Shown here piece after piece: positions 52,471 through 64,000 of a stretch of DNA of 64,000 bases. Origin of the DNA: Halisarca cf. caerulea (Eukaryota > Porifera > Demospongiae > Chondrillida > Halisarcidae); the NCBI GenBank assembly GCA_963170055.1, contig CAUJGJ010000142.1, positions 62,001-126,000 of the forward strand, in the 5' to 3' direction. Each line of letters begins with the position of its first letter. The stretch's first letter is position 1. The position numbers were made by a program, and so were the translations under genes. The notes below the pieces were generated by a model. It was not told the origin of the DNA and searched no databases. It saw only the letters and a program-made list of their open reading frames with translations.

Positions 52471-54319
52471 GGATATCATGGTGTTAAGACTAATATTTGG
52501 CACTAGCACCATGCACATTCCCAGTGGACACACATGAAGTTACTGAAGTGCTGTGGGCGTATTTGTGTAGTGCTGGATATGCTGGTGCTAATACCAATAT
52601 TTGGCTCTAGCGCCACGCACATTCCTAGTAGACACACATGAAATGTCAGAAGTACTGTGGGCGTATTTGTGTAGTGTTGGATATGCTGGTGCTAATACCA
52701 ATATTTGGCACTAGCACCACGCACATTCTGAGTGGACACACATTAAGTTTCTGTAGGGCTGCGGGCGTATTTGTGTAGTGTTGAATATGCTGGTGCTAAA
52801 ACTAATATTTGCACGAGAACCACACATTTTCCCAGTGGACACACATGAAGTTTCTGAAGTACTGTGGGCGTATTCGTGTAGTGTGGAAAATACAGGTGCT
52901 AATACCAATATATGGCACTATCACCACGCACATTCGCAGTGAACACACATGAAGTTCCTTAACTGCTGTTGGCGTATTTGTGTAGTGTTGGATATGCTGG
53001 TGCTAATACCAATATTTGGCACTAGCACCACGCACATTCCCAGTGGACACACATGAAGTTTCTTAACTGCTGTGGGCGTATTTGTGTAGTGTTGGATATG
53101 ATGGTGCTAATACCAATATTTGGCACTAGCACCACGCACATTCCCAGTGGACACACATGAAGTTTCTTAACTGCTGTGGGCGCATTTGTGTAGTGTTGGA
53201 TATGCTGGTGCTAATATAAATATTTGGCAGTAGCACCACGTACATTCCCAGTGGACACACATGAAGTTTCTTAACTGCTGTGGGTGTATTTGTGTAGTGT
53301 TGGATATGCTGGTGCTAATACCAATATTTGGCACTAGCACCACGCACATTCCCAATGGACACACATGAAGTTTCTTAACTGCTGTGGGCGTATTTATGTA
53401 GTGTTGGATATGCTGGTGCGAAGACTAATATTTGGCACTAGCACAACGCACATTCCCAGTGGACACACATGAAGTTTCTGAAGTGCTGTGGGCGTATTTT
53501 TGTAGTGTTGGACATGCAGGTGCTAATACCAATATTTGGCACTAGCACCACGCACATTCTGAGTGGACACACATTAAGTTTCTGAAGGGCTGTTGGTGAA
53601 TTTGTGCAGTGTTGAATATGTTGGTGCTAAAACTAATATTTGGCACTAGCACCACACACATTCCCAGTGGACACACATGAAGTTTCATAAGTACTGTGGG
53701 CGTATTCGTGTAGTGTGGAAAATACACGTGCTAATACCAATATTTGGCAATAGCACCACACACATTCCCAGTGGACACACATGAAGTTCCTTAACTGCTG
53801 TTGGCGTATTTGTGTAGTGTTGGATATGATGGTGCTAATACCAATATTTGGCACTAGCACCACGCACATTCTCAGTGGACACACATGACGTTTCTGAAGT
53901 GCTATGGGCGTATTTGTGTAGTGTTGGATATGCTGGTGCTAATACCAATATTTGGCACTAGCACCACGCACATTCTGAGTGGACACACATTAAGTTTCTG
54001 AAGGGCTGCGGGCGTATTTGTGTAGTGTTGAATATGCTGGTGCTAAAACTAATATTTGCACGAGAACCACACATTTTCCCAGTGGACACACATGAAGTTT
54101 CTGAAGTACTGTGGGCGTATTCGTGTAGTGTGGAAAATACAGGTGCTAATACCAATATATGGCACTATCACCACGCACATTCGCAGTGAACACACATGAA
54201 GTTCCTTAACTGCTGTTGGCGTATTTGTGTAGTGTAGGATATGCTGGTGCTAATACCAATATTTGGCACTAGCACCACGCACATTCCCAGTGGACACACA
54301 TGAAGTTTCAGGAAAGCTG

Positions 54320-55491
54320 TGGGCGTATATGTGTAGTGTTGGATATGCTGGTGCTAATACCAATATTTGGCACTAGCACCACGCACATTCCAAGTGGACA
54401 TACATGAAGTTTCATAAGGGCTGTGGGCGCATTTGTGTAGTGTTGAATATGCTGGTGCTAATACTAATGTTTGGCACTAGCACCGCACACATTCCAAGTA
54501 GACACACATGAAGTTTCTGAAGTACTGTGGGCGTATTCGTGTAGTGTTGAAAATACAGGTGCTAATACCAATATTTGGCACTAGCACCACGCACAATCCC
54601 TGTGGACACACATGAAGTTTCTGAAGTGGTGTGGGCATATTTGTGTAGTGTTGGATATGCTGGTGCTAATACCAATATTTGGCACTAGCACCACGCACAT
54701 TCCCAGTGGACACACATGAAGATTCTGAAGTGTTGTGGGCGTATTTGTGTAGTGTTGAATATGCTGGTGCTAAAACTAATATTTGCACGAGAACCACACA
54801 TTTTCCCAGTGGACACACATGAAGTTTCTGAAGTACTGTGGGTGTATTCGTGTAGTGTGGAAAATACAGGTGCTAATACCAATATATGGCACTATCACCA
54901 CGCACATTCGCAGTGAACACACATGAAGTTCCTTAACTGCTGTTGGCGTACTTGTGTAGTGTTGGATATGCTGGTGCTAATACCAATATTTGGCACTAGC
55001 ACCACGCACATTCCCAGTGGACACACATGAAGTTTCTTAACTGCTGTGGGCGTATATGTGTAGTGTTGGATATGATGGTGCTAATACCAATATTTGGTAC
55101 TAGCACCACGCACATTCCAAGTGGACATACATGAAGTTTCATAAGGGCTGTGGGCGCATTTGTGTAGTGTTGAATATGCTGGTGCTAATACTAATGTTTG
55201 GCACTAGCACCGCACACATTCCAAGTAGACACACATGAAGTTTCTGAAGTACTGTGGGCGTATTCGTGTAGTGTTGAAAATACAGGTGCTAATACCAATA
55301 TTTGGCACTAGCACCACGCACAATCCCTGTGGACACACATGAAGTTTCTGAAGTGGTGTGGGCATATTTGTGTAGTGTTGGATATGCTGGTGCTAATACC
55401 AATATTTGGCACTGTCACCACGCACATTCCCAGTGGACACACATGAAGATTCTGAAGTGTTGTGGGCGTATTTGTGTAGTGTTGGATATGC
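54320..55491 (-). repeat. 7-unit HOR of 727 bp
   Basis: CCAAGTGGACATACATG occurs at about 54391 and 55118, each followed by TTCATAAGGGCTGTGGGCGC, CTAATACTAATGTTTGG, CCAAGTAGACACAC, GTGTTGAAAATACAGG, CACAATCCCTGTGGAC and GAAGTGGTGTGGGC. Matching regions are about 54320-54764 and 55047-55491. Confidence 0.85.
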
Positions 55492-58400
55492 TGGTGCTAA
55501 TACCAATATTTGGCACTAGCACCACGCACATTCCCAGTGGACACACATGAAATTTCTTAACTGCTGTGGGCGTATTTGTGTAGTGTTGGATATGCTGGTG
55601 CTAATACCAATATTTGGCACTAGCACCACGCACATTCCCAATGGACACACATGAAGTTTCTTAACTGCTGTGGGCGTATTTATGTAGTGTTGGATATGCT
55701 GGTGCGAAGACTAATATTTGGCACTAGCACAACGCACATTCCCAGTGGACACACATGAAGTTTCTGAAGTGCTGTGGGCGTATTTTTGTAGTGTTGGATA
55801 TGCAGGTGCTAATACCAATATTTGGCACTAGCACCACGCACATTCTGAGTGGAGACACATTAGGTTTCTGAAGGGCTGTTGGTGAATTTGTGCAGTGTTG
55901 AATATGTTGGTGCTAAAACTAATATTTGGCGCTAGCACCACACACATTCCCAGTGGACACACATGAAGTTTCATAAGTACTGTGGGCGTATTCGTGTAGT
56001 GTGGAAAATACACGTGCTAATACCAATATTTGGCAATAGCACCACACACATTCCCAGTGGACACACATGAAGTTCCTTAACTGCTGTTGGCGTATTTGTG
56101 TAGTGTTGGATATGCTGGTGCTAAAACCAATATTAGGCACTAGCACCATGCACATTCCCAGTGGACACACATGACGTTTCTGAAGCACTGTGGGTGTATT
56201 TGTGTACTGTTGGATATGCATGTGCTAATACTAATATTTGGCACTAGCACCATGCACATTCTGAGTGGACACACATGAAGTTTCTTAACTGCTGTGGGCG
56301 TATTTGTGTAGTGTTGGATATGCTGGTGCTAATACCAATATTTGGCACTAGCACCACGCACATTCTCAGTGGACACACATGACGTTTCTGAAGTGCTATG
56401 GGCGTATTTGTGTAGTGTTAAATATGCTGGTGCTAATACCAATATTTGGCACTAGCACCACGCACATTCTGAGTGGACACACATTAAGTTTCTGAAGGGC
56501 TGCGGGCGTATTTGTGTAGTGTTGAATATACTGGTGCTAAAACTAATATTTGCACGAGAACCACACATTTTCCCAGTGGACACACATGAAGTTTCTGAAG
56601 TACTGTGGGCGTATTTGTGTAGTGTTGGATATGATGGTGTTAAGACTAATATTTGGCACTAGCACCATGCACATTCCCAGTGGACACACATGAAGTTACT
56701 GAAGTGCTGTGGGCGTATTTGTGTAGTGCTGGATATGCTGGTGCTAATAACAATATTTGGCTCTAGCGCCACGCACATTCCTAGTAGACACACATGAAAT
56801 GTCAGAAGTACTGTGGGCGTATTTGTGTAGTGTTGGATATGCTGGTGCTAATACCAATATTTGGCACTAGCACCACGCACATTCTGAGTGGACACACATT
56901 AAGTTTCTGTAGGGCTGCGGGCGTATTTGTGTAGTGTTGAATGTGCTGGTGCTAAAACTAATATTTGCACTAGAACTACACATTTTCCCAGTGGACACAC
57001 ATGAAGTTTCTGAAGTACTGTGGGCGTATTCGTGTAGTGTGGAAAATACAGGTGCTAATACCAATATATGGCACTATCACCACGCACATTCGCAGTGAAC
57101 ACACATGAAGTTCCTTAACTGCTGTTGGCGTATTTGTGTAGTGTAGGATATGCTGGTGCTAATACCAATATTTGGCACTATCACCACGCACATTCCCAGT
57201 GGACACACATGAAGTTTCTGAAGTACAGTGGGCGTATTCGAGTAGTGTACAAAATACAGGTTCTAATACCAATATTTGGCACTAGCACCAAGCACATTCC
57301 CAGCAAACGCATATGAAGTTTATTAACTGCTGTGGGCGTATTTTTGTAGTGTTGGATATGCTGGTGCTAATACCAATATTTGGCACTAGCACCACGCACA
57401 TTCCCAGTGGACACACATGACGTTTCTGAAGTGCTGTGGGCGTATTTGTGTAGTTTTGGATATGCTGGTGCTAATACCAATATTTGGAACTAACACCGCG
57501 CACATTCCCAGTAGACACACATGAAGTTTTTTAACTGTTGTGGGTGTATTTGTGTAGTGTTGGATATGCTGGTGCTAATACCAATATTTGGCACTAGAAC
57601 CACGCACATTCCCAGTGGACACACATGAAGTTTCTTAACTGCTGTGGGCGTATTCGTGTAGTGTACAAAATACAGGTTCTAATACCAATATTTTGCACTA
57701 GCACCAAGCACATTCCCAGCAAACACATATGAAGTTTATTAACTGCTGTGGGCGTATTTTTGTAGATTTGGATATGCTGGTGCTAATACCAATATTTGGT
57801 ACTAGCACCACGCACATTCCCAGTGGACACACATGACGTTTCTGAAGTGCTGTGGGCGTATTTGTGTAGTTTTGGATATGCTGGTGCTAATACCAATATT
57901 TGGCACTAGCACCGCGCACATTCCCAGTAGATACACATGAAGTTTTTTAACTGTTGTGGGCGTATTTGTGTAGTGTTGGATATGCTGGTGCTAATACCAA
58001 TATTTGGCTCTAGCGCCACGCACATTCCTAGTAGACACACATGAAATGTCAGAAGTACTGTGGGCGTATTTGTGTAGTGTTGGATATGCTGGTGCTAATA
58101 CCAATATTTGGCACTAGCACCACGCACATTCTGAGTGGACACACATTAAGTTTCTGTAGGGCTGCGGGCGTATTTGTGTAGTGTTGAATATGCTGGTGCT
58201 AAAACTAATATTTGCACTAGAACCACACATTTTCCCAGTGGACACACATGAAGTTTCTGAAGTACTGTGGGCGTATTCGTGTAGTGTGGAAAATACAGGT
58301 GCTAATACAAATATATGGCACTATCACCACGCACATTCGCAGTGAACACACATGAAGTTCCTTAACTGCTGTTGGCGTATTTGTGTAGTGTTGGATATGC

Positions 58401-59889
58401 TGGTGCTAATACCAATATTTGGCTCTAGCACCATGCACATTCCCAGTGGACACACATGAAGCTTCTGAAGTGCTGTGGCCTTATTTTTGTAGTGTTGGAT
58501 ATGCTGGTGCTAATACTAATATTAGGCCTTAGCACCATGCACATTCCCAGTGGACACACATGAAGTTTCTGAAGTGCTGTGGGCGTATTTGTGTAGTGTA
58601 GGATATGCTGGTGTTAATACCAATATTTGGCACTATCACCACGCACATTACCAGTGGACACACATGAAGTTTCTGAAGTACAGTGGGCGTATTCGTGTAG
58701 TGTACAAAATACAGGTTCTAATACCAATATTTGGCACTAGCACCAAGCACATTCCCAGCAAACACATATGAAGTTTATTAACTGCTGTGGGCGTATTTTT
58801 GTAGTGTTGGATATGCTGGTGCTAATACCAATATTTGGCACTAAAACCACGCACATTCCCAGTGGACACACATGACGTTTCTGAAGTGCTGTGGGCGTAT
58901 TTGTGTAGTTTTGGATATGCTGGTGCTAATACCAATATTTGGCACTAGCACCGCGCACATTCCCAGTAGACACACATGAAGTTTTTTAACTGTTGTGGGC
59001 GTATTTGTGTAGTGTTGGATATGCTGGTGCTAATACCAATATTTGGCACTAGCACTACGCACATTCCCAGTGGACACACATGAAGTTTCTTAACTACTGT
59101 GGGCGTATTTGTGTAGTGTTGGATATGCTGGTGCTAATACCAATATTTGGTACTAGCACCACGCACATTCCCAGTGGACACACATGAATTTTCTAAACTG
59201 CTGTGGGCGTATTTGTGTAGTGTTGGATATGCTGGTGCTAATACAAATATTTGGCACTATCACCACGCACATTCCCAGTGGACACACATGAAGTTTCTTA
59301 ACTGCTGTGGGCGTATTTGTGTAGCGTTGGATACGCTGGTGCTAATACCAATATTTGGCACTAGCACCACGCACATTCCCAGTGGACACACATGAAGTTT
59401 CTTAACTGCTGTGGGCGTATTTGTGTAGTGTTGGATATGCTAGTGCTAATATAAATATTAGGCACTAGCACCACGCACATTCCCAGTGGATACACATGAA
59501 GTTTCTTAACTGCTGTGGACGTATTTGTGTAGCGTTGGATATGCTGGTGCTAATACCAATATTTGGCACTAGCACCACGCACATTCCCAGTGGACACACA
59601 TGAAGTTTCTTAACTGCTGTGGGTGTATTTATGTAGTGTTGGATATGCTGGTGCTAATACCAATATTTGGCACTAGCACCACGCACATTTCCAATGGACA
59701 CACATGAAGTTTCTTAATTGCTGTGGGCGTATTTGTGAAGTGTTGGATATGCTGGTGCTAATACCAATATTTGGCACTAGCACCACGCACATTCTGAGTG
59801 GACACACATTTAGTTTCAGAAGGGCTGTGGGTGCATTTGTGCAGTGTAGATATGCTGGTGCTAAGACTAATATTTGGCACTAGCACAAC

Positions 59890-60925
59890 GCACTATCCCT
59901 GTGGACACACATGAAGTTACTGAAGTGCTGTGGGCGTACTTGTGTAGTGTTTAATATGCTGGTGCTAATACCAATATTTAGCACTAACGCCACGCACATT
60001 CCCAGTGGACACACATGAAGTTTCTGAAGTACTGTGAACGTATTTGTGCAGTGTGATATGCTGGTGCTAATACCAATATTTGGAACTAGCACCATGCACA
60101 TTCCCAGTGGACACACATGAAGTTTCTGAAGTGCTGTGGGCGTATTTGTGTAGTGTTGGATATGCTGGTGCTAATACCAATATTTGGCACTAGCACCACG
60201 CACATTCCCAGTGGACACACATGAAGTTTCTTAACTGCTGTGGGCGTATTTGTGTAGCGTTGGATATGCTGGTGCTAATACCAATATTTGGCACTAGCAC
60301 CACGCACATTCCCAGTGGACACACATGACGTTTCTGAAGTGCTGTGGGCGTATTTGTGTAGTGTTGGATATGCTGGTGCTAATACCAATATTTGGCACTA
60401 GCACTACGCACATTCCCAGTGCACACACATGAAGTTTCTTAAATGCTGTGGGCGTATTTGTGTAGTGTTGGATATGCTGGTGCTAATACCAATATTTGGT
60501 ACTAGCACCACGCACATTCCCAGTGGACACACATGAAGTTTCTTAACTGCTGTGGGCGTATTTGTGTAGTGTTGGATATGCTGGTGCTAATATAAATATT
60601 TGGCCCTATCACCACGCACATTCCCAAGGGACACATTAAGTTTCTTAACTGCTGTGGGCGTATTTGTGTAGTGTTGGATATGCTGATGCTAATACCAATA
60701 TTTGGCACTAGCACCACGCACATTCCCAGTTGACACACATGAAGTTTCTTAACTGCTGTGGGCGTATTTGTGTAGCGTTGGATACGCTGGTGCTAATACC
60801 AATATTTGGCACTAGCACCACGCACATTCCCAGTGGACACACATGAAGTTTCTTAACTGCTGTGGGCGTATTTGTGTAGTGTACGATATGCTGGTGCTAA
60901 TACCAATATTTGGCACTAGCACCAC
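59890..60925 (-). repeat. 1.0-kb segment shared with 62690-63723
   Basis: Matches 62690-63723 at an offset of 2800 bp, falling to 2798 after a 2-bp deletion in the later copy (GTGCACACACATG near 60418 against GTGTACACATG near 63218). Shared private features are TGTGATATGCTGG, GGAACTAGCACCATGC, CCCAAGGGACACATTAAG, GATGCTAATACC and GTTGGATACGCTGG. Confidence 0.85.
60167..60197. other. 31-bp dyad, inverted part (representative)
   Basis: Same palindrome as at 84-114 seen from the other strand: GGTGCTA and TAGCACC arms, with inner CCAA and TTGG. Variant units reading TTGGTACTAGCACC (for example near 17992, 22028 and 60499) turn one mismatch into a pair and make the palindrome more perfect. Units reading CACTACCACC (for example near 22471) break an arm. 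Confidence 0.85.
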
Positions 60926-63028
60926 GCACATTCCCAGTGGACACACATGAAGTTTCTGAAGAACTGTGGGCGTATTTGTGTAGTGTTGGATATGATGGTG
61001 TTAAGACTAATATTTGGCACTAGCACCATGCACATTCCCAGTGGACACACATGAAGTTACTGAAGTGCTGTGGGCGTATGTGTGTAGTGTTGGATATGCT
61101 GGTGCTACTACCAATATTTGGCTCTAGCGCCACGCACATTCCTAGTAGACACACATGAAATGTCAGAAGTACTGTGGGCGTATTTGTGTAGTGTTGGATA
61201 TGCTGGTGCTAATACCAATATTTGGCACTAGCACCACGCACATTCTGAGTGGACACACATTAAGTTTCTGTAGGGCTGCGGGCGTATTTGTGTAGTGTTG
61301 AATATGCTGGTGCTAAAACTAATATTTGCACTAGAACCACACATTTTCCCAGTGGACACACATGAAGTTTCTGAAGTACTGTGGGCGTATTCGTGTAGTG
61401 TGGAAAATACAGGTGCTAATACCAATATATGGCACTATCACCACGCACATTCGCAGTGAACACACATGAAGTTCCTTAACTGCTGTTGGCGTATTTGTGT
61501 AGTGTTGGATATGCTGGTGCTAATACCAATATTTGGCTCTAGCACCATGCACATTCCCAGTGGACACACATGAAGCTTCTGAAGTGCTGTGGCCTTATTT
61601 TTGTAGTGTTGGATATGCTGGTGCTAATACTAATATTAGGCCTTAGCACCATGCACATTCCCAGTGGACACACATGAAGTTTCTGAAGTGCTGTGGGCGT
61701 ACTTGTGTAGTGTTTAATATGCTGGTGCTAATACCAATATTTAGCATTAACGCCACGCACATTCCCAGTGGACACACATGAAGTTTCTGAAGTACTGTGA
61801 ACGTATTTGTGTAGTGTGATATGCTGGTGCTAATACCAATATTTGGAACTAGCACCATGCACATTCCCAGTGGACACACATGAAGTTTCTGAAAAGCTGT
61901 GGGCGTATTTGTGTAGTGTTGGATATGCTGGTGCTAATACCAATATTTGGCACTAGCACCACGCACATTCCCAGTGGACACACATGAAGTTTCTGAAGAA
62001 CTGTGGGCGTATTTGTGTAGTGTTGGATATGATGGTGTTAAGACTAATATTTGGCACTAGCACCATGCATATTCCCAGTGGACACACATGAAGTTACTGA
62101 AGTGCTGTGGGCGTATGTGTGTAGTGTTGGATATGCTGGTGCTGCTACCAATATTTGGCTCTAGCGCCACGCACATTCCTAGTAGACACACATGAAATGT
62201 CAGAAGTACTGTGGGCGTATTTGTGTAGTGTTGGATATGCTGGTGCTAATACCAATATTTGGCACTAGCACCACGCACATTCTGAGTGGACACACATTAA
62301 GTTTCATTAGGGCTGCGGGCGTATTTGTGTAGTGTTGAATGTGCTGGTGCTAAAACTAATATTTGCACTAGAACCACACATTTTCCCAGTGGACACACAT
62401 GAAGTTTCTGAAGTACTGTGGGCGCATTCGTGTAGTGTGGAAAATACAGGTACTAATACCAATATATGGCACTATCACCACGCACATTCGCAGTGAACAC
62501 ACATGAAGTTCCTTAACTGCTGTTGGCGTATTTGTGTAGTGTTGGATATGCTCGTGCTAATACCAATATTTGGCTCTAGCACCATGCACATTCCCAGTGG
62601 ACACACATGAAGCTTCTGAAGTGCTGTGGCCTTATTTTTGTAGTGTTGGATATGCTGGTGCTAATACTAATATTAGGCCTTAGCACCATGCACATTCCCA
62701 GTGGACACACATGAAGTTTCTGAAGTGCTGTGGGCGTACTTGTGTAGTGTTTAATATGCTGGTGCTAATACCAATATTTAGCACAAACGCCACGCACATT
62801 CCCAGTGGACACACATGAAGTTTCTGAAGTACTGTGAACGTATTTGTGTAGTGTGATATGCTGGTGCTAATACCAATATTTGGAACTAGCACCATGCACA
62901 TTCCCAGTGGACACACATGAAGTTTCTGAAAAGCTGTGGGCGTATTTGTGTAGTGTTGGATATGCTGGTGCTAATACCAATATTTGGCACTAGCACCACG
63001 CACATTCCCAGTGGACACACATGAAGTT
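60900..63028 (-). repeat. 10-unit HOR of 1037 bp, two copies
   Basis: Copy one is about 60900-61936 and copy two about 61937-62973. Paired markers are GAAGAACTGTGGGCG (60957 and 61994), GATGGTGTTAAGAC, CTCTAGCGCCACGC, GTCAGAAGTACTGTGG, GAAGCTTCTGAAGTGC, GTGGCCTTATTTTTG, TAATATTAGGCCTTAGC and GTGTTTAATATGC. Copies differ at scattered bases, for example GTGCTACTACC against GTGCTGCTACC. Confidence 0.88.
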
Positions 63029-64000
63029 TCTTAACTGCTGTGGGCGTATTTGTGTAGCGTTGGATATGCTGGTGCTAATACCAATATTTGGCACTAGCAC
63101 CACGCACATTCCCAGTGGACACACATGACGTTTCTGAAGTGCTGTGGGGGTATTTGTGTAGTGTTGGATATGCTGGTGCTAATACCAATATTTGGCACTA
63201 GCACTACGCACATTCCCAGTGTACACATGAAGTTTCTTAACTGCTGTGGGCGTATTTGTGTAGTGTTGGATATGCTGGTGCTAATACCAATATTTGGTAC
63301 TAGCACCACGCACATTCCCAGTGGACACACATGAAGTTTCTTAACTGCTGTGGGCGTATTTGTGTAGTGCTGGATATGCTGGTGCTAATATAAATATTTG
63401 GCACTATCACCACGCACATTCCCAAGGGACACATTAAGTTTCTTAACTGCTGTGGGCGTATTTGTGTAGTGTTGGATATGCTGATGCTAATACCAATATT
63501 TGGCACTAGCACCACGCACATTCCCAGTTGACACACATGAAGTTTCTTAACTGCTGTGGGCGTATTTGTGTAGCGTTGGATACGCTGGTGCTAATACCAA
63601 TATTTGGCACTAGCACCACGCACATTCCATGTGGACACACATGAAGTTTCTTAACTGCTGTGGGCGTATTTGTGTAGTGTACGATATGCTGGTGCTAATA
63701 CCAATATTTGGCACTAGCACCACGCACATTCTGAGTGGACACACATGAAGTTTCTGAAGGGCTGTGGGAGCATTTGTGTAGTGTTGAATATGCTGGTGCT
63801 AAAACTAATATTTGGCACTAGCACCACACACATTCTCAGTGGACATACATGAAGTTTCTGAAGTACTGTGGGCGTATTTGTGTAGTGTTGGATATGATGG
63901 TGCTAAGACTAATATTTGGCAATAGCACCATGCACATTCCCAGTGGACACACATGAAGTTACTGAAGTGCTTTTGGCGTATTTGTGTAGTGTTGGATATG

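Larger units (their letters stand above)
8201..64000 (-). repeat. 104-bp satellite array, reverse orientation
   Basis: Every unit from 8201 to the end is in inverted orientation. On the + strand it reads GGATATGCTGGTGCTAATAC, then CAATATTTGGCACTAGCACC, then ACGCACATTCCCAGTGGACA. No further orientation switch was seen. About 536 units are present. No unique sequence, transposon, RNA gene or coding sequence interrupts the array, and the final unit runs off the window end. Confidence 0.98.
50831..64000 (-). repeat. Block E: mixed HOR domain
   Basis: About 126 units with types rare in block D: CATTCTGAGTGGACACACAT, GGGCTGCGGGCG, GCTAAAACTAATATTTGCAC with CACACATTTTCCCAG, GGTGCGAAGACTAATATTTGG, CTCTAGCGCCACGC with CCTAGTAGACACAC, and CATTCGCAGTGAACACAC with TTCCTTAACTGCTGTTGG. 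Local HORs of 4 units (416 bp, about 57291 and 57707), 7, 9, 10 and 12 units (1247 bp, 51464, 52711 and 53958) overlap. The block continues past the window end. Confidence 0.8.

Noticed and set aside
1..64000. Many open frames of 60-138 codons on both strands with recurring peptides such as MCPLGMCVVLVPNIGIS, which might look like a repeat-protein gene family.
   Set aside because: They follow the satellite phase exactly, appear on both strands of the same bases, and start and stop wherever a monomer variant gains or loses a stop. A 104-bp unit shifts frame each copy, so no constant protein repeat is encoded. No promoter, splice pattern or known domain is seen.
1..64000. tRNA, 5S rRNA or SINE origin of the unit.
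   Set aside because: I found no credible A-box and B-box pair, 5S-like internal control region or poly-A tail in the consensus unit.

Overview
The whole window is tandem satellite DNA from a eukaryotic genome assembly. I find no gene, RNA gene, transposon or unique-sequence island. The repeat unit is about 104 bp (consensus about 46% GC, counted by hand), and roughly 610 units fill the window head to tail apart from one run of exactly 200 N at 8001-8200. I cannot name the species or match the unit to a satellite I know. The scale of the array, its layered higher-order repeats (HORs) and the fixed-size assembly gap point to centromeric, pericentromeric, subtelomeric or other heterochromatin. 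The sequence does not say which. Short open frames occur in all units on both strands, but they are by-products of a 104-bp period with few stops and code for nothing recognisable.

Layout. Block A (1 to about 2404) is homogeneous satellite in what I call forward orientation (unit motif GGTGCTAGTGCC on the + strand). A distinctive junction block (about 2405-2660) and a transitional stretch lead into block B (about 3206-8000), which is more diverged and has 102-104 bp units of several alternating types. The 200-N gap follows. From 8201 to the end every unit is in the opposite orientation. Block B' (8201 to about 17400) carries the same diverged unit types as B, inverted. A transition (about 17401-18250) leads into block D (about 18251-50830), a large HOR domain with multi-monomer units of 5 to 23 monomers, often nearly identical between copies. 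Block E (about 50831-64000) is a second mixed HOR domain whose unit types also occur in the short transition before D.

The main structural signal is the inversion. About 575 bp immediately left of the gap (7226-7800) recurs as a nearly identical inverted copy immediately right of it (8225-8799). A second private junction block (2405-2660) recurs inverted at about 16290-16515. Together these outline a large, imperfect palindrome centred on the gap. It could be a real fold-back of the array or a scaffolding or haplotype join. The second signal is a 31-bp near-palindrome in nearly every unit, which gives the array hundreds of regularly spaced dyads. The third is the nested, very recent-looking amplification history in block D.
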